Assembly: GCF_000471905.2 (NCBI RefSeq)
Contig: NW_006498233.1
Location: 1,651,231 to 1,715,230, forward strand
Origin: Amborella trichopoda
Taxonomy: Eukaryota; Streptophyta; Magnoliopsida; Amborellales; Amborellaceae
Reading direction: 5' to 3'
Length of the DNA stretch: 64,000 nucleotides
Shown here: piece by piece, positions 34,856 through 44,519 of the stretch
Numbering within the stretch: the stretch's first letter is position 1
Layout: each line of letters opens with the position of its first letter
Notes under the pieces: model-generated
Told to the model about the DNA's origin: nothing
What the model saw: only the letters and a program-made list of their open reading frames with translations
The model's database searches: none
Translations under genes and position numbers: made by a program

Positions 34856-36460
34856 CTTCAAGCTCGTCATAGCTTTTAGCCTCCAGCACGAACTCCTTGA
34901 GATGTTTTGAAGCGATACACATGATCTTCAACTGACTTTGGAGATCGCGAACTTCAGTTTTTTAATTTGTTAGGGGATCCTACCCTTGAGGGGAAGAAAG
35001 TTGCTCTTTATCGAACTGCTCTCCGCTTGAGAGGTCAGGGAAAAGTAGAACTTTCAGTTGATCACCAGTCCGAGGAGCATCCTCTACACTTATAGCAACC
35101 GGATTTTGAAAAATATTTTATGGCGGCTGTCGCTCCACTTCGGCTCTCAAGAGCGCAATGGGGATATGTAGGACTTTCTGCTGGTCTAACGTACAGGTGA
35201 TCCTTAAAGCCGGGTTTTTTGTCCCCATGGCTTGCTCAATCTCAGGAATGACCTCTGGTTCATCTTCCGGCAAAGGTAGCTCAGAACTGGGGGCAGAGAG
35301 CGAAGACTCATTTTCAAACGAAGAAGGAGTTTCTTGAGGGATGATGGTTGGCATGTTAGAATGAAGGGTGGTTAGGGGTCAAATTCAAGCCTGCCTTTCT
35401 TCCCCTTTGAACATGTTCTCCAAAGTTCTCCCAACATCCTCAACATCTTCATAAGACAAAGACGTTGTCTTGATTGTAGACTTGTGACCTCCATCGTTTG
35501 GCTTCTGAGACGACGCCAGATCTATGAAGTAATATTTAGCATCGACCACAGGGAACGATCTTTTGTCAACATAAACCATATTTTGTCTCTCGTCTCGGCT
35601 ATATTTGAAACATTGGTGTAATATTGATGGAACCACCCCTTGGTCATGGAGCCTTGACCGATAGAGGAGAATATTGTAGGAATTTTCGATGTCAATTACA
35701 TGACCTTGGGCATAATCGTTCAGCTCACCGATCTTAAAATGAAGGCATACCGTTCTAGTTGGCTTCTCTCTTGATTGGTTGAACCCTTGAACTATGACGT
35801 GGGTCGTGGTATGCTCTTCGGACCCCAACCCTAATCGATTAAGGATCCTCCTTGGAATAAGGTTCACTGCCGACCCTCCATCTAACTTAATTCGGTTGTT
35901 GGGGCATGTATGTAATTCGCTAGTAACAAAGAGAGGGCGATTATGAAATTTTTCCCTGAGATGCAGATCGTCCTCTGAAAAGGTGATTGGCATACATCCT
36001 TCTAAAATTGTCGAGTCGACCTCAATAGGTTCTACTTTAGTTTCATACACTTTTAGTTTAGAGAGAGCTTGAACCAAAGCCATATGATAGTCCTTTGAGA
36101 GCATGAGGGCATCGTAAATACAGAGAAGAGATGAAGGTTTAAGAGATTCCCTATCCGTAGATGCCCTATAATGATCGTTCCACTGATTTGGGTGGTATGT
36201 TGGGTTGAGGAGCAGGTTTGGGTAGAGATGGTTTATTTTGGCTGGCTGGCTGATTTGATTGCACGGGGGGCTTGGTTTGCGTAACAGAAGTTTGAAGTTT
36301 TGGAAGAGACTGAGTGCATGGGATCAATGGGGTCTCGGGGAATTGGAGAATAGGTAGATGGTTTGAAATATTGGGAGTGGGAAGGAGCCCAGGGTGCTAT
36401 AAGATAGGCAGACTAGTCTTTGGATTAGAGGGTAGTGGAGGACTGGCCCGACTACTACAG
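34856..36460 (-). pseudogene. PRO: Protease region of element D
   Basis: This is a retropepsin-like protease with a long open stretch at 35,385-36,104 (239 residues). Motifs in order are KVEPIEVDSTILEG, FHNRPLFVTSEL, the catalytic-loop segment LDGGSAVNLIPRRILNRLG (35,825-35,885), VIVQGFNQS, and HVIDIENSYNILLYRSR. After it come the segment ITCTLDQQKVLHIP (near 35,170-35,215) and a helical EVRDLQSQLKIMCIASKHLKEF segment (about 34,870-34,960), both shared with B. The upstream spacer (36,180-36,460) is proline-rich. The region joins gag at 36,540, where A and E turn to a different sequence leading to RT. No RT follows. Confidence 0.85.
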
Positions 36461-39400
36461 TGGAGGCTGCAGCGTCCTCCCTGATTTGAGATTTTTCTGC
36501 CCCATGGTGGGTATTGCTCTTGAAATTTGCAGCATGTGGCAAGCTCCCTGAGAGTAAAAACTTTGCCCCCTTGAATCTCTCAGTCCCTGCTCAAAGTTGG
36601 GCTCAGAGGGCCACTGGGGTTTCTTTAGCTTCGACTTCTTGTGCTTCTTTGAAGAATGTGGCTCTGCATTGACTTTAGTTGCCAGGGCATTAGCAATTGT
36701 TAGGAATCCTGCTGCCGGTGCATAGGTCTTTTTCAATCGTTTTCGCTACATCTTGCTTATATTGATTCCTTCGAATTCTCAATAGAGAGACTCAAAGTCC
36801 GGGCATATCATGGTTGTACCTGTAGGGGACGTAGAAGAGAGGGAATGAGAAGCATGAGAAGAAGAAGGAGAAGGGTTAGAATGTACAGGAGTTTTAAGGT
36901 CGTTTCCCTCATCAGACAGATTTGGGCAGCTTTTCACGTCATCACCAGGGTTGAATGGGTGTAGGGGGCCCTTTAGGCCTTTCCCTTGCTTAGACAATTG
37001 GGGAATGCATTTAACGTCGTCACCCTCCAGTGTGCAGGGGGTCTTTTAGGTGTTTCCCTTGCTTAGACCATTGAGGAGTGCTTTTAACATCGTCACCCTC
37101 ATTGGACATGTGCAGGGGGTCTTTTAGGTCTTTCCCTTGCTTAGAACCTTAGGGAGTTCTTTTAACGTCATCACCCTAATTAGACGTATGCTGAGTGGGA
37201 AATGGCATGGGAACATCTTTTTGATAGGATGAAGAAGGAAGAAGGATCGTGTCAGGGATGAAGTCCAGTAAAGTTGGCAGTGGAGGAAGGGGCTTAAGAA
37301 ATTCCTGCTCGACTGTGGGTTGAGTGGTCTTGTTTTTTGGCGAGTAGCCCTTGGTGCTCGTCTCTTTCTGGTTTTCTTGGGTCATATGTGATTCGTCTAG
37401 CTAGGTTGGCGAACAACTCTAGCTTGGTGAACTGCTTCTTGCCTTAAGGACTTGAGTCTGCTTCGGCTATGGTAGACTATCCATGGCTGAGGAATCGAGG
37501 GTTCTGTAGAATCTGAGTCATTGATTGGAAGGTCCTGCTTTGGGAGATCTTCTTGCCCCGATAGAAGAATGACTTGGGGATCACTTACGGGGAGATTGTT
37601 AAACTCTTGACACTCCCGCATTTTCTTTGCGATTATATTTGGGAAACTTGTGCATTCTGACAGGTAATGGCCTCTTATTTGATGGTACGGGCATCAACTA
37701 TCTTCAATCCTCTTAGCAGGGCGACAGGGTTGCCTTGCATGCTTCAGTGTGATTATGCCTTCTTAAAGCATTATAATGAAGAAGGCATAAAGGATATAAG
37801 GCATTTCGTCTTCCACCTGGATGGTTACGGTCTGGGGGCTTCAGCTGCCCCAACGGCCTTCTTTAATTCTTCAAGCTTTATTCGACCCTTCTGAATCAGG
37901 ACCTTAATAATATCCTTCAGCGTGTAGCAGTCATCTGTAGGATGATTGATCCTCCGATGGTAGGCACAATAATTCACCTGAGTGTCAAGGCCCCGTTGCT
38001 CAGGGAACTTGGTTTCTGGATGCTGGATCATATTATGTTCCAATAATATCTGGAACAGCGCAGGGACCCATTCCTTCTCAAAGGGATAGACCTTGTTCCT
38101 ATGCTTGGTGAAATAATCACCCCGATCAAGGTTGGCTGGTGGGGATACCCGATTGTACAAATGTTGTTGCTTGCCAGCCTGGGGTGTTACCTTTGTCGTG
38201 CTTACCCCTTTAGAGAGGTCCAAAGTCTAGGAGGGAGCCTTCTTTGAATCAGTGACCATGATGGCTGCATTGATTACGCCTTTCTGTTGGTTGCTTCGTG
38301 TGTTATTCCGAGAGCTACCATTGCCCCGGTTGTTCACAGAGCTTGTAGATGGTTGTCGTGTCGCACCATGGTGGCGTGATAAACTTTGAATGTGAACTGA
38401 TTTAGAGATCAAATCTGACTTGTAGGTCGGATTAAAGGCCTTGACATGTAAAGCGATCTCGAGTCGCATGTTTCACATGCAAGTTTGGACTGCTTCCTTC
38501 TCAGGCATAGGATTAGGATGGCAGGAAGCCAAATTTCTCTATCTTGATATGAACTGATCCACGGGCTCTTCAGGGTCTTGAGTCAGGGTGAAGAGATCGA
38601 TGGTTTGAACCTCTCTCTTGACCTCATGGAAGCATTGATAGAACAGTTTCTCCATCTCCTCCCACATATGGACTGAGTTTGGAGGAAGTCGGGCATATCA
38701 TTGAACTGCTGGGCCATCGAGGGTCTCAACGAACTGTCGGCGAAGAAGTCTCCTGTAAGCTACTATTTCTCGTCATGCTGCCTGAAAGTGGGCAATATTC
38801 TGGTTTGGGGACGTGGTTCTGTTGAATAAAGGAAACTTCCCTTTCTTATAATCTGAGGGAAACTGGACCTGATTAATATACGAAGGGTATGGCCGTTGAT
38901 AAGGCATCGCACCCTGTATCCCCGAGATTTGTCTATTCTTTAAGCTATGGTTGACCATAGCATCAATATCTGTCTAAGAGACTGGATGAAGAATAGAATT
39001 GTCCTGTGAGGTAGAGGGAGGGGGCTGGCGTGGAGGGGCATCATCAGAGTGATGGGAATTGACCTCATGGTTAGCCGAATGGCTTGCGGTGTCGATATGA
39101 TGGATCTTTTCCATCATTGTGTGCACCAGATCCTCAAACTTGTTCATGTTCTCTTCTTTCGTATCATCGGGCTCACTTACAACCATTACGCTGACCGTTT
39201 CTCTATGGAGGTCAACGTTAGTGGCAACTGAGGGCTTGCAAACTTAACGGGTCATACGTGGTAGATCAGTCAGTAGGGTGTCAACATGCCCTGACTGAAT
39301 TCGACTCTTGTGTGCTGATCCTATTTGGACTGGTTCTTGACGGACTTGAGACCTTAGCTGTTGAGGGGCTAGGTCTTCTTATGTGATAGTAACAATAGCA

Positions 39401-39850
39401 CAAGTCTCATGGAGCTCTTCTTCAGGCTTCATCATCTGAAGGGGGTAGAAGGGATTCAGGTGAAGAGGGTCATTAGAATTGGTTGTTTTGACTGCCTTGG
39501 TCACCTCCCAAGTCAAAATTTGAAGACCTCTATTGTGTTTATACTTGAGGTTTTGATGGACCTCACACCAAAACTGCGATCTAGGTCGTGGGTGGTCGGC
39601 TCTTCTTGCACAGGAGAGAGCCGTCTTCATCAGATACGACAATAGATGAGGGCTAGGAACTGGAGTCACCTTAGGCCGGGGAGGATGAAAGACTCGATCT
39701 TCCATCAGGTCCATGCCTAAAGCTCTCTCATGAGCTGACCAAAGTAATGGGGCTGGTTCAGGATGGTAGTATTGGGGAAAACCTTCAAGTGTCAAGGCTG
39801 AAGGTGCTTGCTCGATGATGGAGAAGTGGGCCGGAGCAAGATTGACTCAT
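36461..39850 (-). pseudogene. gag: gag remnant of element D
   Basis: This structural polyprotein region follows the same plan as A. The N-terminal part (39,850-39,380) has MDLMEDRVFHPPRPK. A central linker has PDDTKEENMNKFEDLV (about 39,160). The gag core is at about 38,740-38,440, with a preceding YPSYINQVQFPSDYKKGKFPLF segment (38,900-38,830). Two CHHC knuckles lie at about 37,950-37,990 (CAYHRRINHPTDDC) and 37,640-37,685 (YHQIRGHYLSEC). Three full copies of the 26-residue repeat lie at about 36,935-37,190, then a Ser/Pro-rich piece and SSKKHKKSKLKKPQWPSE (about 36,600-36,650). It is broken in many places. Confidence 0.83.
36935..37190 (-). repeat. 78-bp (26-codon) tandem repeat in gag linker, element D
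   Basis: Three copies encode a GDD(V/D)K..PQ.LSKGKDLKDPLH-like unit. A has one copy (5,020-5,095), B one (19,105-19,185), E six (58,590-59,065). The period is a multiple of three. Confidence 0.85.
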
Positions 39851-40069
39851 GAGAAGGCCTGAGTCTAAGGCGACAGGACCTCTGTGATAGTGATGGGTGT
39901 GCGCCCCTTGAAGAAGGATTACCGCAGACCTAGGGGTCAGCCCGGGCTCATACAAGTGATCTGGCCTAAGGAGGCCAAGAATTACGACCAGGTGTCTATA
40001 AAAGAACAGGTGTAGTCCTGCCCCTCACAAGGTGAGTTTGTGTGTGCAGAGTAGGAGGATGAGGGGGTC
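39851..40069 (-). other. Leader of element D, inner part
   Basis: It continues at 43,791-44,498 on the other side of the solo LTR. It is homologous to E at 61,706-61,910. Confidence 0.65.
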
Positions 40070-40074
40070 GTATC
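40070..40074 (-). repeat. Target-site duplication of the solo LTR, left copy
   Basis: GTATC here and GTCTT at 43,786-43,790 are each one change away from GTCTC, the sequence at the same place in E's leader. The flanks join into the uninterrupted leader of E. Confidence 0.65.
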
Positions 40075-40859
40075 TGGTTAGGTGCCTTGATCTCGCCCTC
40101 TAGATCCTCTAGGATCGAACAACACGCATCTCTAGTTCGAGCGAAGACCTGGGATATTTTTGAGATTGCTCTCTCGGGAAGCTCATTCGAGAACGGGGCC
40201 AGGTGTTACTAACCGGTGAGAGAGGAATTTAAAGGTGGGTTCAGGACTTATTCGGGTGAACTTTTGTGGGCACCCTCTTAGATCATGAAGAAGGCCTTCA
40301 GTAATAAAACGGGTTCGAAATCGCCTCCCTTTGCTTGTATTCTTCTTATTTTCTGCAATCAGACACATATATGGGAAAGGTTATAAGACAGATGGGTCAG
40401 ACCTCACCCTTTTCCTTTTTGATGAACGTACACAAGCATGCACATTCAAAAACAAGAAGAGAAGAAAGGCAGGGGAGAGAAGAATTCGACTAAGCGAGAG
40501 GATCAGAGAGGTGACGAGGCCAGTGAATAATTGGCCTGACATTATCGAAAAAAAGGCTCAATAACTGAGACTGACACACAGGATTACTACTAGACGTCAT
40601 TACCGATCCCGACTAGCTAGGCACGATGGTCAGTCTATCGGGGCAATAAAGCGGGCTAAGTAATCCTGGCACAACAATGTTATGGCTTGATGATAGGACT
40701 GTCATGAGAGTCAAACCTCAATCCCTCTTAGTCGAATAAAGGAGTGGCAGAATTAAGGCTATGAGGAAAGAATAAGAAGAGAAGGGAAAGAAAGAAGGAG
40801 GGAGAAGAAAGCAAGAGAAGAGTATGAAAGATGAGAGGATAAAGGAGAGAGATGGAAGG

Positions 40860-41650
40860 AAGGTGCAGTCAAAGCTAAGCATTGTCGATTGTGTTAGAAG
40901 GAAGAGAGAGAAAAAACAGTTGGCATTAGGCTTCACCGACTGTGGTGTACACAGGAGAAGAGAGAGGAGAAGCGGTAGGCGCTACGCTTCGTCGACTGTG
41001 ACAAAAGAGGAGAGAGAAATCCAGTCGGTGCTAGGCTTCACCGACTGATAAAAGAGGAGAGAGAGAATCAATAAGTGTTGAGCTTCACCAACTGATAAAA
41101 GAGGAGAGAGAGAACCAGTCGGTGTTAGGCTTCATCGATTGACAAAAGAGGAGAGAGAAATCCAATCGATGCTAAGCTTCACCGATTGATAGAAGAGGAG
41201 AGAGAGAACCAATCGGCACTAGGCATCATCGATTGATCAAAGAGGAGAGAGAGAACCAATCGATGCTGGGCTTCACCAACTGACAGTAGAAGAGAGAGAA
41301 ATTCAGTCAGTGTTGGGTTGTGCTGAATGACAGAAGAGGAGAGAGAAATTCATTTGATGTTGGGCTATGTCGATTGACAAAAGAGGAGAGAGAAAACTAT
41401 CTAGCACTAGGCTTTATCAGTTGTGACAAAAGAAAGAGAACAAATCGGCACTAGGGTTCGCTTACTGACAGAAGATGAAAGAAAAAACCAATCGACATTA
41501 GGCTTCACCGGTTGTGACAGAAAAAGAGAACAAAACGTCGCTAAGCTTCACCTTGTGACAAAAAAAACAGAAAATCGACCTGCATTAGGCTTTGCTAGTT
41601 GTGACAGAAGAAAGAGAGAACCAGCAGGCGTTAGGCTTCGGCGGTTGTGT
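40860..41650 (-). repeat. Hairpin minisatellite in the solo LTR
   Basis: About 14 units contain CAGTCGGTG.TAGGCTTCACCGACTG-like inverted repeats separated by AGAGGAGAGAGAGAA. Same family as 1-640, in inverse orientation. Confidence 0.85.
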
Positions 41651-42105
41651 TAAAAGAGGACAGATGGAGATAGAGATGAGAAAAAGAGAGAGAAAGGCAT
41701 AGAGACAGGAAGAAGAGAGGGAAAGAGATAAAGATGAGAAGAGGGAAGGAGAGAGAAAGAGATGAAGATGAGAAGAGAGGAGGAGAGAGAATTATATAGA
41801 GATGAGAAGAGGAGAGAGAAAGAGATAGAGATGAGAAGAGAGGAGGAGAAAGAAAGAGATTAGGATGAGAAGAGAGAAGGAGAGAGAAACAGATAGAGAT
41901 GAGAAGAAGAGAGAGAAAGAGATAGAGATGAGAAGAGAAGGAGAGAGAAACAGATAGAGATGAGAAGAAGAGAGAGAAAGAGATAGAGATGAGAAGAGAA
42001 AGAGAGAAAAAGAGAGAAGGAGAGAGAAAGAGGGGAGGAGAGAGAAAGAGAGGAGGAGAGAGTAAGAGATAAAGATGAGAAGAATAAGAGGAGAGAGAAA
42101 GCTAC
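41650..42105. repeat. GA-rich low-complexity tract in the solo LTR
   Basis: A nearly pure purine run of GAGAGAAAGAGATAGAGATGAGAAG units, 10-45 bp in period. The long open frame on the complementary strand is low-complexity Ser/Leu and is not a gene. Confidence 0.85.
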
Positions 42106-42545
42106 CTGCTCGAAGGGTACTAATATTTTTCTTCTCTCTCATCTCTTTCTCTCCAAGACGTACCCACAAACTCAAGCAAAAATCAAAACTTTATTGATTG
42201 ATCCAAGAAGAATGAATCCATCCTCTGTACAATGAGGTAGTGCCTATTTATATAGAATTGGGCTAAAACGTGGGTGTAAACCTGAAAACTACCTAGAATT
42301 GAAGATAATTACAATTTAATTGAATTTAAAAAATTCTAAAATTAGGTGCAAAAGGACTGTTTTGCCCCTGCCTAACAATGTGTAGAATTTCATAACAGTC
42401 CCTGCTGCTGCTTGAGAACTTGTGTGATCTTCCGTGGCTAACTCGAGGTCATTCTGGTGCCCGTTTGATCGAAAGACTATGGTTTTCTTGTAGGGCTCGG
42501 CATGGCGATCATTTTGATACCAACTTCAAGCGATGAATCGTGTTT

Positions 42546-42840
42546 NNNNNNNNNNNNNNNNNNNNNNNNNNNNNNNNNNNNNNNNNNNNNNNNNNNNNNN
42601 NNNNNNNNNNNNNNNNNNNNNNNNNNNNNNNNNNNNNNNNNNNNNNNNNNNNNNNNNNNNNNNNNNNNNNNNNNNNNNNNNNNNNNNNNNNNNNNNNNNN
42701 NNNNNNNNNNNNNNNNNNNNNNNNNNNNNNNNNNNNNNNNNNNNNNNNNNNNNNNNNNNNNNNNNNNNNNNNNNNNNNNNNNNNNNNNNNNNNNNNNNNN
42801 NNNNNNNNNNNNNNNNNNNNNNNNNNNNNNNNNNNNNNNN
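42546..42840. other. Assembly gap (295 N)
   Basis: This is a run of N inside U3 of the solo LTR. Comparison with the D LTR (about 46,765-46,860) suggests that the real missing sequence is short, so the gap size may be nominal. Confidence 0.95.
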
Positions 42841-43785
42841 CCTTGGTGTTTCTTCGTGATTTCTTCATTGAATCACACTAGGCATGCCATCACAATCATG
42901 TTGCAGCGAACGTAACTTGATTTCGTGTCCGGATGAAGATTTTGTCGTCTTGCATATTTTACCGAAATCTTGAAATCCGATGGCCAAAATTTATAGCAGA
43001 TTTGATGCCATCATGTGTGACATCCAACCGTTCATAGTACATAAGGTTTGGACCAGCGATAGCCTCAAACCTCATGCACCTAATGCAATTGGTTTCGTGT
43101 CGATCGGGTATACCGACGTCTTGATCTAGCTGCTCGAAAGAGGTATACTGCTGCTGAATTTTCTACAACTTCCTTCACGGATCAGTGACTTTCATTTAGT
43201 TTTTCTCTCTGTCGGGGTGTCGTCACGGGTCGTACCACATTTTGATATTTCATCTTGATGAGACGAACACACTCACCAAATTTGGGAGCAATCCAACTTG
43301 GAATGAGTGAGATATAGACCCTGAAAGTGACTGACCATGACTGTGAAAATAGCCACCTTTAATGGTGTTTTAGTGTAGGGTGGCTACACGGGAATAGTGT
43401 GCGGCCTAGCCCTTTTCGGTATTTTACCCATAACTTTATCTTGAAGCTCCCGATTAAGTCGAAACTTAACCAATAGGGACTTTCAACCGTGTCGGATCTG
43501 ATGGAGGCGGTTACACAGCTGTTTGACGCACTAAAAGTATGGCTCTAATTATAGGGTCCATTTAAGGGTGCTAGAGACCAATTTTACTGAAATTGTTTCT
43601 TTGTGTTCACTACCTTAAACATGTTTGATGGCCATGAAACTCGACAGGTTGTATTTTGAAGTGATGATAACGATCCTGACCAATTCTGGGACCATTCTGA
43701 GACTGTTAGGAATTTTCACTGTTTTGTAATCTTTATTGACCTGCTTCCTACCAGGGACCAAGGTGCCGAAAAGTATGTTAAAACA

Positions 43786-43790
43786 GTCTT
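43786..43790 (-). repeat. Target-site duplication of the solo LTR, right copy
   Basis: GTCTT, paired with GTATC at 40,070-40,074. The ancestral site is probably GTCTC. Confidence 0.6.
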
Positions 43791-44498
43791 CTGTATACTT
43801 GGGTTGGTGTAACAATGGATTTGCCCCATGTAGTGAGATGCATATGAGTAGCATGTGCAGAGCCTGGCCTTGGAAGTTTCGCTCATTGACACGGACTCGA
43901 GGTAACAGAAGGGTTGCCCCAAGGTGTGACTCGAGTGGGCAACCCACGAGCCTTGTGATATGTGTGAGGGGTGGAGACTGTGAGGTTTCCGCCTCGAAGT
44001 GTTGAGCCTCTAGGGATAGAGACCAATGGTGCAGAAATGTGGGGGTAGCCTTATGGTGACCCCCAGAAGCAATGGAAACTTGCTCGCCTTTTGCAAAAGG
44101 GATTGGGCAGCCTTCTGGTGCACTTCGGGAACACGACCGGCAAGCTAGGTGCATATTGTGTGGGGCTACAGAAGTGTTGCCGATGCAAGGCGCCTTGGTG
44201 GAGTTTCCACCAAAGCGAGGAGATGGGGAGTGAGGGATTTTTAGGTCCCGTCTCACACTAGTCCAGGTTAAGACTTGGGAGTTAGACAAGGGGCCTTTGC
44301 TCAAGAGGATGGGTGGGAACGAAGTCAAAGGAACTTGTTCCCTAAGGACACTCTTGAATGCGGGGATAAGAAAATCCTTGATCCGGATAAATGGGCTTCA
44401 GAACCCGCAAGCCATGAATAAAATGTGAAAAGATAATGAAAGCAGATAATACAGAAGAAACTAGCCAATTAAGAATGATCTGACTAAAGGGTAATAAG
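43791..44498 (-). other. Leader of element D, outer part
   Basis: This lies between the PBS and the solo LTR. It matches E at about 61,925-62,649 throughout. A 237-residue open stretch on the - strand (43,615-44,328) crosses the solo-LTR border, so it is not evidence of a gene. Confidence 0.7.
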
Positions 44499-44516
44499 TC
44501 CCTAGTGGAGTCACCA
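44499..44516 (-). promoter_or_regulatory. Primer-binding site of element D
   Basis: TGGTGACTCCACTAGGGA on the - strand, three bases inside the 5' LTR end at 44,520. One change from the site of E. Confidence 0.75.
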
Positions 44517-44519
44517 CGC

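Larger units (their letters stand above)
28655..40069 (-). mobile_element. Element D, main segment: Tat-type LTR retrotransposon (gag-protease plus antisense gene)
   Basis: D runs on the - strand. From the higher coordinates it has 5' LTR (44,520-47,798), PBS, leader (interrupted by a solo LTR at 40,075-43,785), gag, protease, then a convergent gene on the + strand, its promoter, and tandem arrays. It ends abruptly at about 28,655 against element A, and its 3' LTR is missing. There are no RT, RNase H or integrase motifs. The coding parts have many breaks, but the protease region and the antisense gene keep long open stretches. Confidence 0.88.
40075..43785 (-). repeat. Solo LTR inserted in the leader of element D
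   Basis: Read on the - strand it runs TGTTTTAACATAC...GGCACCTAACCA, 3,711 bp including a 295-base assembly gap. There is no PBS or internal sequence on either side, only D's leader, so this is a solo LTR left by recombination between the two LTRs of a former element. A TATA box (TATATAAATAGG, - strand, 42,245-42,254) and AATAAA (42,190-42,195, - strand) mark U3/R. U5 is about 2.1 kb and carries a GA/TC-rich tract (41,650-42,105) and the hairpin minisatellite (40,860-41,650). Same subfamily as the LTRs of A, D and E. Confidence 0.85.

Noticed and set aside
41650-42175. A Ser/Leu-rich 127-residue open frame on the - strand, resembling a membrane protein
   Set aside because: It is read from a GA/TC low-complexity tract of the solo LTR.
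42502-42915. Open frames across 42,546-42,840
   Set aside because: They run through an assembly gap of N and carry no information.
43615-44328. A 237-residue open frame in D's leader as a gene
   Set aside because: It crosses the border of the solo LTR at 43,785 and has no counterpart of the same extent in A, B or E.
44499-44516. tRNA gene fragment
   Set aside because: Only 18 nt match a tRNA 3' end, and the place just inside an LTR identifies it as a primer-binding site.
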